Assembly (NCBI GenBank): GCA_021151825.1
Contig: JAGKWQ010000012.1
Location: 45,542-109,541, forward strand
Reading direction: 5' to 3'
Length of the DNA stretch: 64,000 bases
DNA from: Cellvibrionaceae bacterium
Lineage (GTDB): Bacteria > Pseudomonadota > Gammaproteobacteria > Pseudomonadales > Cellvibrionaceae
Shown here: positions 9,178 through 18,030 of the stretch, in pieces
How the letters are laid out: each line of letters starts with the position of its first letter
Position numbering within the stretch: position 1 is the first letter of the stretch
Position numbers and translations under genes: made by a program
The notes under the pieces: generated by a model
Databases searched by the model: none
What the model was told of the DNA's origin: nothing
What the model saw: the letters and a program-made list of their open reading frames with translations, nothing else

Positions 9178-11376
9178 TTATTCCTGCTCCTGGATGTTGA
9201 CTGAAAAGGCATTGTTACGGAGATGTTCGCGGTTAATCGCAAAACTGATTAATTGCTGGATATCCAGAATCAGTGCAACCGCCCCTGTGCCTAAAAGACT
9301 TGACCCACCTATCCCCTTCAACGCCTGGAAAATAGGGCCCATGGGTTTTACGACGGTTTGAATTTCACCGTGCAATTCATCCACAACAATGCCCGCACGT
9401 TTTTCACCAAATTGCACCACCACAATTTTTTCACGGCTGTGGTTACCCGGCTGTAACGAAAAGATTTCACGCAAGCGAATGTAAGGAACCTGATCGCCGC
9501 GCAGGTTCACACAATTCTGCCCTTGCACGTGGTTGAGGGAATTTAAATCCACACATTCAAGAATAGTGTTTTGCGGCACAATAAAATCAATATTACCGGC
9601 AGTGACATGGAAGCCATCGATAATCGCCAGCGTAAGTGGAAGGCGAATACTTAAGCTCGTACCCACGCCCATTTCACTTTCGATTTCAATACCGCCTTGC
9701 AGCTCTTCGATATTGCGCTTCACTACATCCATTCCTACACCGCGACCCGACAAGTTGGTCACTTGTTCGGCAGTCGATAAACCGGGATGGAAAATTAATT
9801 GAAATAATTCCTGACGCGAGAGATGCACGCCCTCTTCAATCAAACCATTGGCAATTGCTTTCTTGCGAATTTTTTCTACATCAAGGCCACCACCGTCATC
9901 GTGGATACCGATAACGATATTGCCCGCATCATGACGTGCAGTGAGCTTGATAGTGCCAGTGTCTGGTTTGTTGCGCGCCTGGCGCATCGCAATAGATTCA
10001 ATACCGTGATCCATTGCATTACGCACAATGTGCATCAGCGGATCATTTAATTTTTCCACCATGGAACGGTCAAGTTCGGTTTCCGCGCCTTCAATTTCCA
10101 ACTCAATTTCTTTGTTAAGCGATTTGGCGGTATCGCGCACTACGCGTTTGAATTTCTGGAAAGTATCACCAATAGGAACCATACGTAGTGTGAGTGCTGC
10201 ATCGCGAATAGCCTCGGTAAAATTTCCCATGGAGGTTACTGCTTCAATCAACGTCGGATTGCCCATTTTGGAAGCGAGCAAATCTACACGCTGGCGGTTG
10301 ATAACCAATTCGCCAATCAAATTAATTAATTTATCCAAACGCTCGGCATCTACACGGATAAAACGGTTTTCCGGGCTGGATTTTTTCTCGCTGATTTTTT
10401 TCTGCTTATCCAATGCGGCATTGACAATTTCCGGAGCGACAGCTTGTTCTTCAATTAGAATATCGCCAAGCATCCCCACCTTACCCAGTGCCTTGGCCTG
10501 GTTTTTCTGCGTAGCCAATGCAGCCTCAAGCTCCTGATAGGTGATCGCGTGACTTTTCACTAGAATTTCACCCAGGCGTTGGGCATTTTCCGGTAACGAC
10601 TGGATCAAATTAACGAAGGCATCGATATTACTGCGCGGTGGAATAATTCGGATTGACGATTCTTCGCGCACAAACATAAACGCGTCTTCAATTTGCTGCT
10701 GACTGGCATTGCTGTTCAGGGTAATTTCAAAACCCAGATATAACTGCTCCGGATCAAAATCGTTAAATTCCGGTAAATGATCGGTGATAGTGGTGATATG
10801 GGTAATTTCACCCAGTGTGCGCAAAAAACGCAAAATCGAAAAAGGGTCCATGCCATTGCGCAATAAATCCGGACCAAAACGCACAGAAATATGCCAGGAG
10901 TCACGATCTGACGATACGCCTGCATCGCCACCAAAAAAACCTGATGTAGTATTACTTTCCTGTTTCGCTGCCACAGGAACAACCGCTGCATCAAGCCAGG
11001 GTTTTAGTGTGTCGAGTAATGCCAGCCCTTGTGCCAGGCACGTTTCATCATTAGCACGCTCGTGCATGGCATTTTCTACCAGCACAGCAATGTGATCGCG
11101 GCAGGGTAATAAAATACTGAGTAAATCGCCGCTCACCGTGATTTTTTCATCGCGTGCGCGGTCAAGAACATTCTCCACGATGTGAGTAAAACTCACGATG
11201 TCATTCAAGCCAAATAAACCCGCCGAACCTTTGATGGTATGTGCCGCGCGAAAAATTTCGTTGATGGTCTCCATATCCTTTTCGCCTTCATCCAAACGCA
11301 ACAAGGCTGCTTCCATTGAATTCAATAAGTCCTCCGCCTCGGCGAAGAATGTCTGCAAGGCACCGTCAAGATTCAT
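9178..11376 (-). CDS. cheA: CheA, chemotaxis histidine kinase with MshEN-like linker repeats
   Basis: The 732-residue kinase has an HPt domain (phospho-His H46 in FRAAHTIKGSAG), a region at about 160-250 in the place of P2, dimerisation helices (from about 338, INLIGELVINRQRVDLL), an HSP90-like ATPase domain (HIVRNAMDHGIE, GIHDDGGGLD, LSGRGVGMDVV, GVGTSLSIRLPL) and a CheW-like P5 domain. Residues 266-326 hold two repeats, RLGEILVKSHAITYQELEAA and LGDILIEEQAVAPEIVNAAL, resembling the N-terminal domain of type II secretion/MSHA ATPases (MshEN), some of which bind c-di-GMP. The Gly that follows the LG-x-x-L motif in binding members is absent here. Sits between the STAS and cheW genes. Confidence 0.95.
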   Translation of the reverse strand: MNLDGALQTFFAEAEDLLNSMEAALLRLDEGEKDMETINEIFRAAHTIKGSAGLFGLNDIVSFTHIVENVLDRARDEKITVSGDLLSILLPCRDHIAVLVENAMHERANDETCLAQGLALLDTLKPWLDAAVVPVAAKQESNTTSGFFGGDAGVSSDRDSWHISVRFGPDLLRNGMDPFSILRFLRTLGEITHITTITDHLPEFNDFDPEQLYLGFEITLNSNASQQQIEDAFMFVREESSIRIIPPRSNIDAFVNLIQSLPENAQRLGEILVKSHAITYQELEAALATQKNQAKALGKVGMLGDILIEEQAVAPEIVNAALDKQKKISEKKSSPENRFIRVDAERLDKLINLIGELVINRQRVDLLASKMGNPTLIEAVTSMGNFTEAIRDAALTLRMVPIGDTFQKFKRVVRDTAKSLNKEIELEIEGAETELDRSMVEKLNDPLMHIVRNAMDHGIESIAMRQARNKPDTGTIKLTARHDAGNIVIGIHDDGGGLDVEKIRKKAIANGLIEEGVHLSRQELFQLIFHPGLSTAEQVTNLSGRGVGMDVVKRNIEELQGGIEIESEMGVGTSLSIRLPLTLAIIDGFHVTAGNIDFIVPQNTILECVDLNSLNHVQGQNCVNLRGDQVPYIRLREIFSLQPGNHSREKIVVVQFGEKRAGIVVDELHGEIQTVVKPMGPIFQALKGIGGSSLLGTGAVALILDIQQLISFAINREHLRNNAFSVNIQEQE

Positions 11377-11387
11377 AGGGGTTTCCT

Positions 11388-11687
11388 TTAGAGAGCGAAT
11401 TGGCTATTCACATCCAGCGCAACCAGTACACTCTCGACTGATTCATTGCTTTTAGTGATAAATACGGACTTATGAATTGCGCTGAAAAACTTCTTCGCGA
11501 ATAACAGTAGCTGTACGCCAGCGGTATCAATTTCAGTGACTGCATGTAGATCCAACGCAATTTTGTCGGCGAGTTTTTCGTAATCGGCAAACAACTCATC
11601 TTTTAATTGGCTAACGTTATAAATAGTCAATTCACCTTCAAAAATAAGGGTTGAGGTATCCTTGCTTTTTTTGCGTTCGATTTTCAT
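11388..11687 (-). CDS. STAS-domain protein
   Basis: The 99-residue protein is a lone STAS domain: STLIFEGELTIYNVSQLKDE, a central strand IALDLHAVTEIDTAGVQLL and a C-terminal helix. In the anti-sigma-factor antagonist family the residue after the conserved Asp (here DTAG) is the phosphorylatable Ser/Thr, so a Thr is available. No cognate Ser kinase is encoded nearby. STAS genes placed between cheY and cheA occur in several alternative che clusters, where their role is poorly defined. It may act as a scaffold or switch for the array; that is inference. It is 12 nt upstream of cheA. Confidence 0.88.
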   Translation of the reverse strand: MKIERKKSKDTSTLIFEGELTIYNVSQLKDELFADYEKLADKIALDLHAVTEIDTAGVQLLLFAKKFFSAIHKSVFITKSNESVESVLVALDVNSQFAL

Positions 11688-11700
11688 AACAGCGCAGCCT

Positions 11701-12063
11701 TTAGATCAGCATGGAAACAGCCTGGAGCATTTGCTCGGGGCGGAATGGTTTTACAATCCAGGCTTTAGCACCAGCGGCTTGCCCTTCGCGCTTTTTCTCT
11801 TCTGCACCTTCGGTGGTCAGCATAATTACCGGTGTAAATTTGTAATTGGCTTTCTGTTTCATTTCTTTCAAAAAGCTGATGCCATCCATATTCGGCATGT
11901 TCACATCAGAGATCACCAGATTAATTTTTTGGCCATCCAGCTTGGTTAGCGCGTCTTTACCATCGCTTGCTTCTACTACGGTATAACCGGCACCGCGCAA
12001 AGCGATTCCCACCACTTGGCGCACACTCGCCGAGTCATCAACAACCAAAATAACTTTAGACAT
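11701..12063 (-). CDS. cheY: CheY-like single-domain response regulator
   Basis: The 120-residue protein is a stand-alone receiver: acidic pair in ILVVDDSASVRQ, phospho-acceptor D53 in LVISDVNMPNMDG, Thr in MLTTEGAE and Lys in WIVKPFRPEQ. It is presumably phosphorylated by the CheA encoded two genes downstream and carries the output signal, either to a flagellar or pilus motor or as a phosphate sink. It starts 9 nt after the preceding receptor gene. A second possible output of the operon is the REC-EAL protein at its end. Confidence 0.93.
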   Translation of the reverse strand: MSKVILVVDDSASVRQVVGIALRGAGYTVVEASDGKDALTKLDGQKINLVISDVNMPNMDGISFLKEMKQKANYKFTPVIMLTTEGAEEKKREGQAAGAKAWIVKPFRPEQMLQAVSMLI

Positions 12064-12072
12064 TCACTACTC

Positions 12073-13326
12073 CTAAAAGAACGTAATTTCAGAATTGCTC
12101 GGCGTTTTGGAATGATGCGACCCGTGATGCACATCGACTTGCTCGAGCGTGGTATAAGTTTTTTGTATGGCCCGCAGCCATTCCTGAATATCAATCAGCG
12201 TCACTGATTCACCATGACGTAAACGTGTTTCCTGGTCAGCGAGGGCGCCTACCAGTTTTTCCATATCGTCAGTGACGTGGCTCAGAATCTGGCTAACGCG
12301 ATCCTGAAATTGCAAATTCACCAATACTTCTTCCACACTGGATTGCACTGCCGCGCTTTCCTGCTCCAACACATGTGCAGATTGCAAAATACTTTCGCTG
12401 GAATGCTGGAATTGCTCGAGGACCTGAGCAATGGAGCCTTCGGATTTACTCAAGCGATTACTGTCTTGCGCGGCATATTCGGTGGTTCTATCCAATGTGG
12501 TTTGCAAGGCAGAATTGACTTGCTCGATACGTTTACCAATGCGCGCCCCCGTTTCACCTGATCGCGTTGATAAGGTGCGAACCTCATCAGCAACAACGGC
12601 GAAACCGCGGCCATATTCACCAGCGCGAGCGGCTTCGATGGCCGCATTGAGCGCTAGCAAGTTAGTTTGTGATGCAATGCCCGCAACTTCTGCACTCATA
12701 CCACTAAGCTCAACGGTAATTTTTGATAAGCCGGAAATTTCGGTGAGCAAATCATCGCGCTGTTCCATGGCCGCGCGTAGAGTTTGGGTGATTTGCCCGA
12801 GCTCCGTGTTGGCAAATTGAATCACACCACCTAATCCAGTATCTCCTTTCATACTGCTCGCGGTGGTTGCAGAACTGGCAACTGCCGCTTGCAAACGCTG
12901 ATGGATTTCGGAAAAGCGTCCAACCAGTTCAGTGATACTGGACTCTAATTGATGGCGCGCCAGCTCGGTCTGGCGCTGCCAGGTAGGCAAAAGATCTTTT
13001 AATAATTGCTGATAATTTTCCAACAGGATTTTGTAGGTTTGACTTAATTGCTGCGCAATTTGTGCGTGCTTTAACTCGGCTTGCAATGCCTCGGCTTGTT
13101 TGATGGCGGCGGATGACTGAATCCAGGTAAAGATCGCAGCGGCTACCGCCGCTAATGCGAGCAGTATTTTCCAGACAAAAGAAAGGGAGCCGCTGAAAAT
13201 CGCCACTAATGCAATGACGATAATCACACCAACTGCAATGCTGATACCCAATAAGGATACATTTCCAGCCGTTGTCGGAGACGAATAGGATGCGGGTGAA
13301 TTCCCGCTGGAATAGCTATTACTCAT
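12073..13326 (-). CDS. Methyl-accepting-type signalling protein without periplasmic domain
   Basis: The 417-residue protein is the first gene of the che operon. Two hydrophobic segments (about residues 24-46 and 50-70) form a hairpin with essentially no periplasmic loop; a long coiled coil and an MCP signalling tip follow ([33 protein letters not shown]). It lacks a recognisable HAMP or ligand-binding domain, so it may sense membrane or cytoplasmic state, or a partner protein. The N-terminus is rich in Ser, Gly and Pro. It differs from the tandem receptors in the tip-flanking sequence and in having no aromatic pentapeptide tail. The ATG is used as start; 258 nt separate it from the pilX stop. 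Confidence 0.9.
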   Translation of the reverse strand: MSNSYSSGNSPASYSSPTTAGNVSLLGISIAVGVIIVIALVAIFSGSLSFVWKILLALAAVAAAIFTWIQSSAAIKQAEALQAELKHAQIAQQLSQTYKILLENYQQLLKDLLPTWQRQTELARHQLESSITELVGRFSEIHQRLQAAVASSATTASSMKGDTGLGGVIQFANTELGQITQTLRAAMEQRDDLLTEISGLSKITVELSGMSAEVAGIASQTNLLALNAAIEAARAGEYGRGFAVVADEVRTLSTRSGETGARIGKRIEQVNSALQTTLDRTTEYAAQDSNRLSKSEGSIAQVLEQFQHSSESILQSAHVLEQESAAVQSSVEEVLVNLQFQDRVSQILSHVTDDMEKLVGALADQETRLRHGESVTLIDIQEWLRAIQKTYTTLEQVDVHHGSHHSKTPSNSEITFF

Positions 13327-13523
13327 GGTTTATTCCGTCAATATCAATCGCAAAAACACAGGTTTGTTGTGTAGGAATCCCTGCGCAATCTGCTCTCAGG
13401 AGGGTTCTCTAGGTATAGACGGGGATTAAGGAGGTGTCAAAAGCCCCCGCTGAGTGAAATTACTCAGCTAACTCGCTGTAAATACAGGAGTTCAGGACGA
13501 CGAATGGAGGAAAAAACTTAAAT

Positions 13524-13563
13524 AAAAAAGCGCAAATTGATTTGGGATCAATTTGCGCTTTTT
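13524..13563 (-). terminator. Rho-independent terminator after the minor pilin operon
   Basis: A long perfect hairpin has arms AGCGCAAATTGAT (13529-13541) and ATCAATTTGCGCT (13547-13559) around a TTGGG loop, with A and T tracts on the two sides. It lies 22 nt past the pilX stop and before the che operon start, thus separating the two leftward operons. The symmetry would let it work in either direction. Confidence 0.88.
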
Positions 13564-13584
13564 GAGGGCAAAACTACCAATCTT

Positions 13585-15912
13585 TTAGAGGTAGCGGCTC
13601 CAGAGGACTTCAGATTTGGCTGTTGTGCCTGAGCTTCCCCCACTCATATCAGGGATTTTTGTAGGATCATAACCTTCCGGCAGGTTAGTTAAATCTACTG
13701 TTGTGCTTTGCGTTAATTTATTTTTTTCATCTTCATTTTGTTTCAAGCCGGCCGCAGAAATATATCCGTAGACGTGCGTACTACCGCCTGTTTCCAGGAT
13801 ATTTCCCGACACAACGGTTCCGTAAATAGCGTTACTTGCCGCCAGATTGATATATCCCCCCGAGTAAAGAGAACCTGCTGACGCATCTGCCGTATTATAA
13901 CCACCGGCCAGGATGCCGATGTTACCCACAGGACTAGATGTATATTTATCGCCGACACAATAATTAGTTGGATATTGACCTTCAAATGCCTTGGCCGCCG
14001 CTGTATTTGCATAGTCGAGTTTACATACTGCATTTTTGGAACTGCCAGAGCTTAATTTTTCATAAGCTGCTGCGTAATTCAATGCGTAAGAAACTACTGC
14101 ACCTGAAGTTGATACGTTACCAGTAGCGATAATGGTGTTGTAGTAGGTCCCATTATTCAATACAACATCGCCTTTAATCCAAACCACGCCAGGAACAAGT
14201 GTTTTACCACCAATGGTAAATTTATCGCGTATTTTTTCACCCTTGGCATCAATAGATGTGCCGTCGGCAACAGTGAATGAAATACAAGAATTCTTGTCAC
14301 TTTCACCGTAGCAGAATGCATGAACAGGGTTACTGTCGCTTTTGGCTGCACACAATGTCTTATCCGAGGTAAGGGTCTTACACAAAAACTCTCTACTGGT
14401 ACCAGAGCCTTGTACAGCGCGCAAAAAATATGCTCCGTCAGCCACACCTTTTACACTTTTCACAGTGACCTGAGGCAAACCATCAGCATTAATTTCAAGT
14501 GCATAATTCGCTTCAGAGCGTAATAACCACGCATTAACTTTGGGTTGATCTAATGTAATTGGTGGTACTTTTTCAGGAATCGTGATGTCAACTACAGGGG
14601 TATCAACCTTACCGCCTGAGGACCACCCAGGATAGATTGTAGTGACCGAGCTAGGCTTACAGTCCTTAATCATCCCCCCAGCCTTAATGTTGAGGTATTC
14701 TGTATAACCCAAAGTACAAATAACATCTCCTACCGCCTCAACCGTTTTGGTTCCCACATTAGTCAGGAAGATGTTGCTACCCGATTTAATGTTATCGACG
14801 GTTCCATTTGCGTTAACCGTAACAGTACCAAGTGCGGTAATTTTACTCACAGTCGCACTACCACTATTTGTTACGTTTCCCTTTGAAAGAACACCGGGGG
14901 AACCAGTCATAGTCACGCCACTGAGCGTCACATTACCTATCGATTTGATGAACTCAGTAATGTTTCCTCCAGATGTATTAGTTACCGTACCGCCAGCAGT
15001 AAGCCGCTTGTGATTGCTGCCGCCACGAGTAATGCTGATATTACGGCGCGCATTTATTTCATCAACACCGCCACCGCCAGAATCAACTGATCCATTAGCA
15101 TTGATTTGTGTTACACCGGTTCCCCCTGTCATTCTGACATTACCACAACAGGTATCATCCGTTGCATCAGGATCACCAAACGCGAAAACTTTTGTAGCAC
15201 TTGCGCCGCCGACGATCGTGACATTTTTTGCCCACAACTCTTCGACTTTAATATTTGATCCAACGGTTATGTTGCCCGTAACAGCCATTTTCTTGAGTCC
15301 TGACCCGGTAATGCTAAGGCTGGTTGCATTAAAGTCACCATCGACATTAAAGCTTAAGCCTGCATCAGGACTCTTGAGATTCATTTCGCCACTCATTTCA
15401 AGATCGTTGTAAAAATCCAACACGCCAGTCAACTCAAAGGGGGTAGGTGTAGCACCTGGCCTCACTTCATAAACCACTTCAATAGTTGACGAGGACTGCC
15501 CCGCAGTTGCCACTGAACTGATTTGAGCTTTAATTTTATAATCTTTCTCTGAGGAAGATGCAGGTGGGGTAATATCGGTAACAACCGCCATTTGTGTTAA
15601 ACCTTCCACCCCGGTTCCACTGATAGTCCATTCATTATTTTTTACCAAACCCGCCAATTGCTCAGCTGTCAGCGTACCCAGCAACTTGCGAACCGCCTCC
15701 ACTGCCGCCCATGCCCCAGCCTGCGCATTGACCTGAGAGTGCGCAACCAATTGTCGCTCCTGCGAATTGCGCATGGTATGCATAGTACCCACAGATACAG
15801 CAACCAGCCCCACCCCGACCATCAAAATAACCAGAATGGTAGCTACACCGGTTTGCTTGCGCTGGCCTGCACGACGAACACCAATTCCTAATGCTGCTTT
15901 AATCGTTTTCAT
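13585..15912 (-). CDS. pilX: PilX-like minor pilus protein with long repeat-containing C-terminus
   Basis: With the start at 15912 the protein has 775 residues. A further in-frame ATG at 15954 has no ribosome-binding site and overlaps pilW. The N-terminus is a PilX_N type region: QTGVATILVILMVGVGLVAV followed by TMHTMRNSQERQLV. Typical PilX proteins have about 170-200 residues; here roughly 600 follow. Residues about 170-440 contain many short Gly/Asn/Thr/Val-rich units with recurring GNVT/GTVT/GNIT motifs, suggesting a beta-solenoid. A Cys-containing region follows (CKTLTSDKTLCAAKSD, FCYGESDKNSCI), then a second Gly-rich repeat tract. It may be an adhesive or priming subunit at the pilus tip. 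It ends the operon, where pilY1 would usually follow. Confidence 0.75.
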   Translation of the reverse strand: MKTIKAALGIGVRRAGQRKQTGVATILVILMVGVGLVAVSVGTMHTMRNSQERQLVAHSQVNAQAGAWAAVEAVRKLLGTLTAEQLAGLVKNNEWTISGTGVEGLTQMAVVTDITPPASSSEKDYKIKAQISSVATAGQSSSTIEVVYEVRPGATPTPFELTGVLDFYNDLEMSGEMNLKSPDAGLSFNVDGDFNATSLSITGSGLKKMAVTGNITVGSNIKVEELWAKNVTIVGGASATKVFAFGDPDATDDTCCGNVRMTGGTGVTQINANGSVDSGGGGVDEINARRNISITRGGSNHKRLTAGGTVTNTSGGNITEFIKSIGNVTLSGVTMTGSPGVLSKGNVTNSGSATVSKITALGTVTVNANGTVDNIKSGSNIFLTNVGTKTVEAVGDVICTLGYTEYLNIKAGGMIKDCKPSSVTTIYPGWSSGGKVDTPVVDITIPEKVPPITLDQPKVNAWLLRSEANYALEINADGLPQVTVKSVKGVADGAYFLRAVQGSGTSREFLCKTLTSDKTLCAAKSDSNPVHAFCYGESDKNSCISFTVADGTSIDAKGEKIRDKFTIGGKTLVPGVVWIKGDVVLNNGTYYNTIIATGNVSTSGAVVSYALNYAAAYEKLSSGSSKNAVCKLDYANTAAAKAFEGQYPTNYCVGDKYTSSPVGNIGILAGGYNTADASAGSLYSGGYINLAASNAIYGTVVSGNILETGGSTHVYGYISAAGLKQNEDEKNKLTQSTTVDLTNLPEGYDPTKIPDMSGGSSGTTAKSEVLWSRYL

Positions 15913-15935
15913 AGCGTCTGCTCGACATGTAGAAA

Positions 15936-16616
15936 TTAAAGATTGGATAAACAAAAATCATAACGAAATGGCGCATTGGGACCTGCCGCCGTAGCATCAA
16001 CTTTCTTGGCCGCAGTAATAGCTGCGTTATCAGCCGTTATAGTTATTTGAGGGTGGGATTCTTTAGCCCCCATTCCATAAGGAAAACATGGCGCTGGAGC
16101 AATGGAGTCAATGGTGATAACTGGTAAATCTACAGCTGTAGCCTCAGACTTACGAAACTCAGCGAGTGGATTTACTTCGACCTTATCTGCCTCATTCCAA
16201 CTGAACGAAGTAAGTGCAGAAGTTTCATCGCAGCCCGTTTTGAGCTTGAGCAACACTAATTTACGATGCGTGCCCGCTTCATTGTCTTCGATACGAAAAC
16301 TTCTGCATTTGGATGAACCATCATTGAATCGCCAATACAGTGTCTTGCCGTCGACTAATTGCACATGCGTCTTGCTGGGATCTTTCGCAATGCCATAGCC
16401 AGCGCTTTGCAATTCCAATTGCAATGTCAGCATTGCTGATGCGATTTGGCCATCTTGCAAGGCATCGCTGCGCGCTTGCACCGAGGATTGCACAATGTTT
16501 TTGTAGAGCACCATTCCTGCAAGAATACTGATCATGGCGAGCAATAGCCCGACCATTAAACTGATCAGTGAAACACCTTTTTGGAAGAAAAAAGACTGCT
16601 TATGGAGCGGTCGCAT
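15936..16616 (-). CDS. pilW: PilW-like minor pilin
   Basis: The start is placed at the ATG at 16616 (MRPLHKQSFFFQKGVSLISL), giving 226 residues; longer reading to 16706 would add an implausible leader inside pilV. The prepilin signal is a basic leader ending in Lys-Gly before VSLISLMVGLLLAMISILAG, so PilD would cleave after Gly. The usual Glu at +5 is Ser here (VSLIS), as in some PilW proteins. The mature part has paired Cys residues (SSKCRSF, KTGCDET, PAPCFPY). It belongs to the minor-pilin complex that primes type IV pilus assembly. It overlaps pilV by 17 nt, and its stop lies 23 nt before the pilX start. Confidence 0.85.
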   Translation of the reverse strand: MRPLHKQSFFFQKGVSLISLMVGLLLAMISILAGMVLYKNIVQSSVQARSDALQDGQIASAMLTLQLELQSAGYGIAKDPSKTHVQLVDGKTLYWRFNDGSSKCRSFRIEDNEAGTHRKLVLLKLKTGCDETSALTSFSWNEADKVEVNPLAEFRKSEATAVDLPVITIDSIAPAPCFPYGMGAKESHPQITITADNAAITAAKKVDATAAGPNAPFRYDFCLSNL

Positions 16617-17088
16617 CACGCACCTCAACACCACCGACACGGACCTTGTTGACCTCAGTGCCAACTTCCAGAACAACAGGGCGCATACTCGATACAGTTT
16701 GCGCACCCAACGTAGTTGATCCGGTTTTCACATTAGTAATCTGCATATTGACGTTACTGCAACCTTTAACAACTACTGCTGTTTCTTCAGTCTGCCCAGG
16801 CAACTTTACTTTGGGATTACTGCCGGCCGCACATAAATCTGCACCAGCAGAAGTAGTGCGATTCACCAACATACTGCGCATTTGATTTACAGTGATGTTA
16901 TTCACTGTTTGCTGTTGCTGGGTATTTGCCATACGTGCTGTCGCATGCATTACACCACCCCCAATAACACTAAGGATCAGCAAGCCAATAAGTGATTCAA
17001 TCATCATCCCGCCCAATTGCGTGAATTTGGAGGCAAGCTCAACGGGTGCCTTCTGCAACTGCGATGATTTAGTAAAAGCTGCGTTCAT
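16600..17088 (-). CDS. pilV: PilV-like minor pilin
   Basis: The ATG at 17088 is chosen because GGAG lies 9 nt upstream; this gives 162 residues. The leader ends in QLG and cleavage would leave GMMIESLIGLLILSVIGGG with the conserved Glu at +5. The remainder has a helical part (TQQQQTVNNITVNQMRSML) and two or more Cys residues. PilV/GspI-type pilins act in the priming complex with FimT/U, PilW, PilX and PilE. It overlaps fimT upstream by 20 nt and pilW downstream by 17 nt, so the operon is tightly coupled. Confidence 0.85.
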   Translation of the reverse strand: MNAAFTKSSQLQKAPVELASKFTQLGGMMIESLIGLLILSVIGGGVMHATARMANTQQQQTVNNITVNQMRSMLVNRTTSAGADLCAAGSNPKVKLPGQTEETAVVVKGCSNVNMQITNVKTGSTTLGAQTVSSMRPVVLEVGTEVNKVRVGGVEVRDATAP

Positions 17089-17575
17089 CACCATCAACTC
17101 CAGTGTGTCCATCATGGGTAAATTTAAAATTCAGGTTAACGCTGCATCCATTGCAATTTGCTGAGTCCGTCATTGCCAAGCCTTTGTTATTGAAGCAACT
17201 GCACGACCACTCCAGCGGGGTAGTATCGTCCTTGTCCTTAAAGGTTTTAACAGTGACGACATCAGATAATTTTGCAGTCCATACAGGAGTCAAATCGCAT
17301 TTGACTTCCTGAGTTGAAGTGGCCGGGACTACTACCTTGATTTCTGATGAAGCAAAACAGACCCTGCTCGCCGGTTTATCGCCGGTTACGCGCGCGGTAT
17401 TGCGCAATGCCGCCGCTTTGGCCCTACCTATGGCCTCCTCAACCGCAGAAGCACCTTCAGCAACCTTCGCATCCTTTACCCAAGCAGAAGTAAATGGCGA
17501 AGCTGCAACTGCGATAAGGCCAATGATCAACAGAACAATCATCAGTTCAACTAAAGTCACGCCTTGTTGCTTCAT
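17069..17575 (-). CDS. fimT: FimT/GspH-like minor pilin
   Basis: The start used is the ATG at 17575 that overlaps the pilE stop (ATGA); ATG 17581 is two codons upstream and also possible. The leader MKQQG is followed by VTLVELMIVLLIIGLIAVAA, with cleavage after Gly and Glu at +5. The C-terminal domain is of GspH/FimT type (WVKDAKVAEGASAVEEAIGRAKAAALRN, then RVCFASS and several Cys pairs: CSCFNN, NCNGCS). Related FimT proteins contribute to pilus priming and, in some species, DNA binding for transformation; the latter cannot be judged here. Confidence 0.87.
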   Translation of the reverse strand: MKQQGVTLVELMIVLLIIGLIAVAASPFTSAWVKDAKVAEGASAVEEAIGRAKAAALRNTARVTGDKPASRVCFASSEIKVVVPATSTQEVKCDLTPVWTAKLSDVVTVKTFKDKDDTTPLEWSCSCFNNKGLAMTDSANCNGCSVNLNFKFTHDGHTGVDGDERSFY

Positions 17576-18030
17576 AGCCATGAACTACCCGGATTGTATT
17601 TGCAACCGGACACTTCGCGCTCATTACGATGGGTAAGGCTGATCGTGCAATCTTTTTGGCGGCTGCTGCTAACACCCACAGCAGATATCTTGTAAGTTGA
17701 TGAAGTGCTGTCCTCAACCTTGAACTCAAAGTTGGAGGCACTTGACGTCCAGCCAGTGAAATACCCCTGAATACCGGCCTTGTTGGCCTTTTGCTCACTT
17801 GTCAATGTGGGATAAACCAAAGTGCGCTGATAGCGATTTTCAAAATTCAGGCTCAGTGCAAGCAAATCCGCCTGGACCGAGCGAATTTCACTTTTAGCGA
17901 CATAGCTGCTGTAGGCAGGAAACGCGATAGCAGCAAGGATTGCCACAATAGCTACAGTGATCATAAGTTCGATCAACGTAAACGCCCGCTGAAAACCAAA
18001 CCTCACCCTCATTGAGGTAACCGATTTCAT
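17572..18030 (-). CDS. pilE: PilE-like type IV minor pilin
   Basis: The 152-residue protein is the first gene of the minor-pilin operon. It has a class III leader and the canonical FTLIELMITVAIVAILAAIAFPAY segment with Glu at +5. The residue before the cleavage site is Ala (GFQRA) instead of the near-universal Gly. The mature domain includes YSSYVAKSEIRSVQADLLAL and C-terminal disulfide-type Cys residues (KDCTISLTHRN, SGCKYNPGSSWL). AGGTG lies before the ATG. The short pilin is more like PilE minor pilins than the major subunit PilA. Confidence 0.88.
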   Translation of the reverse strand: MKSVTSMRVRFGFQRAFTLIELMITVAIVAILAAIAFPAYSSYVAKSEIRSVQADLLALSLNFENRYQRTLVYPTLTSEQKANKAGIQGYFTGWTSSASNFEFKVEDSTSSTYKISAVGVSSSRQKDCTISLTHRNEREVSGCKYNPGSSWL

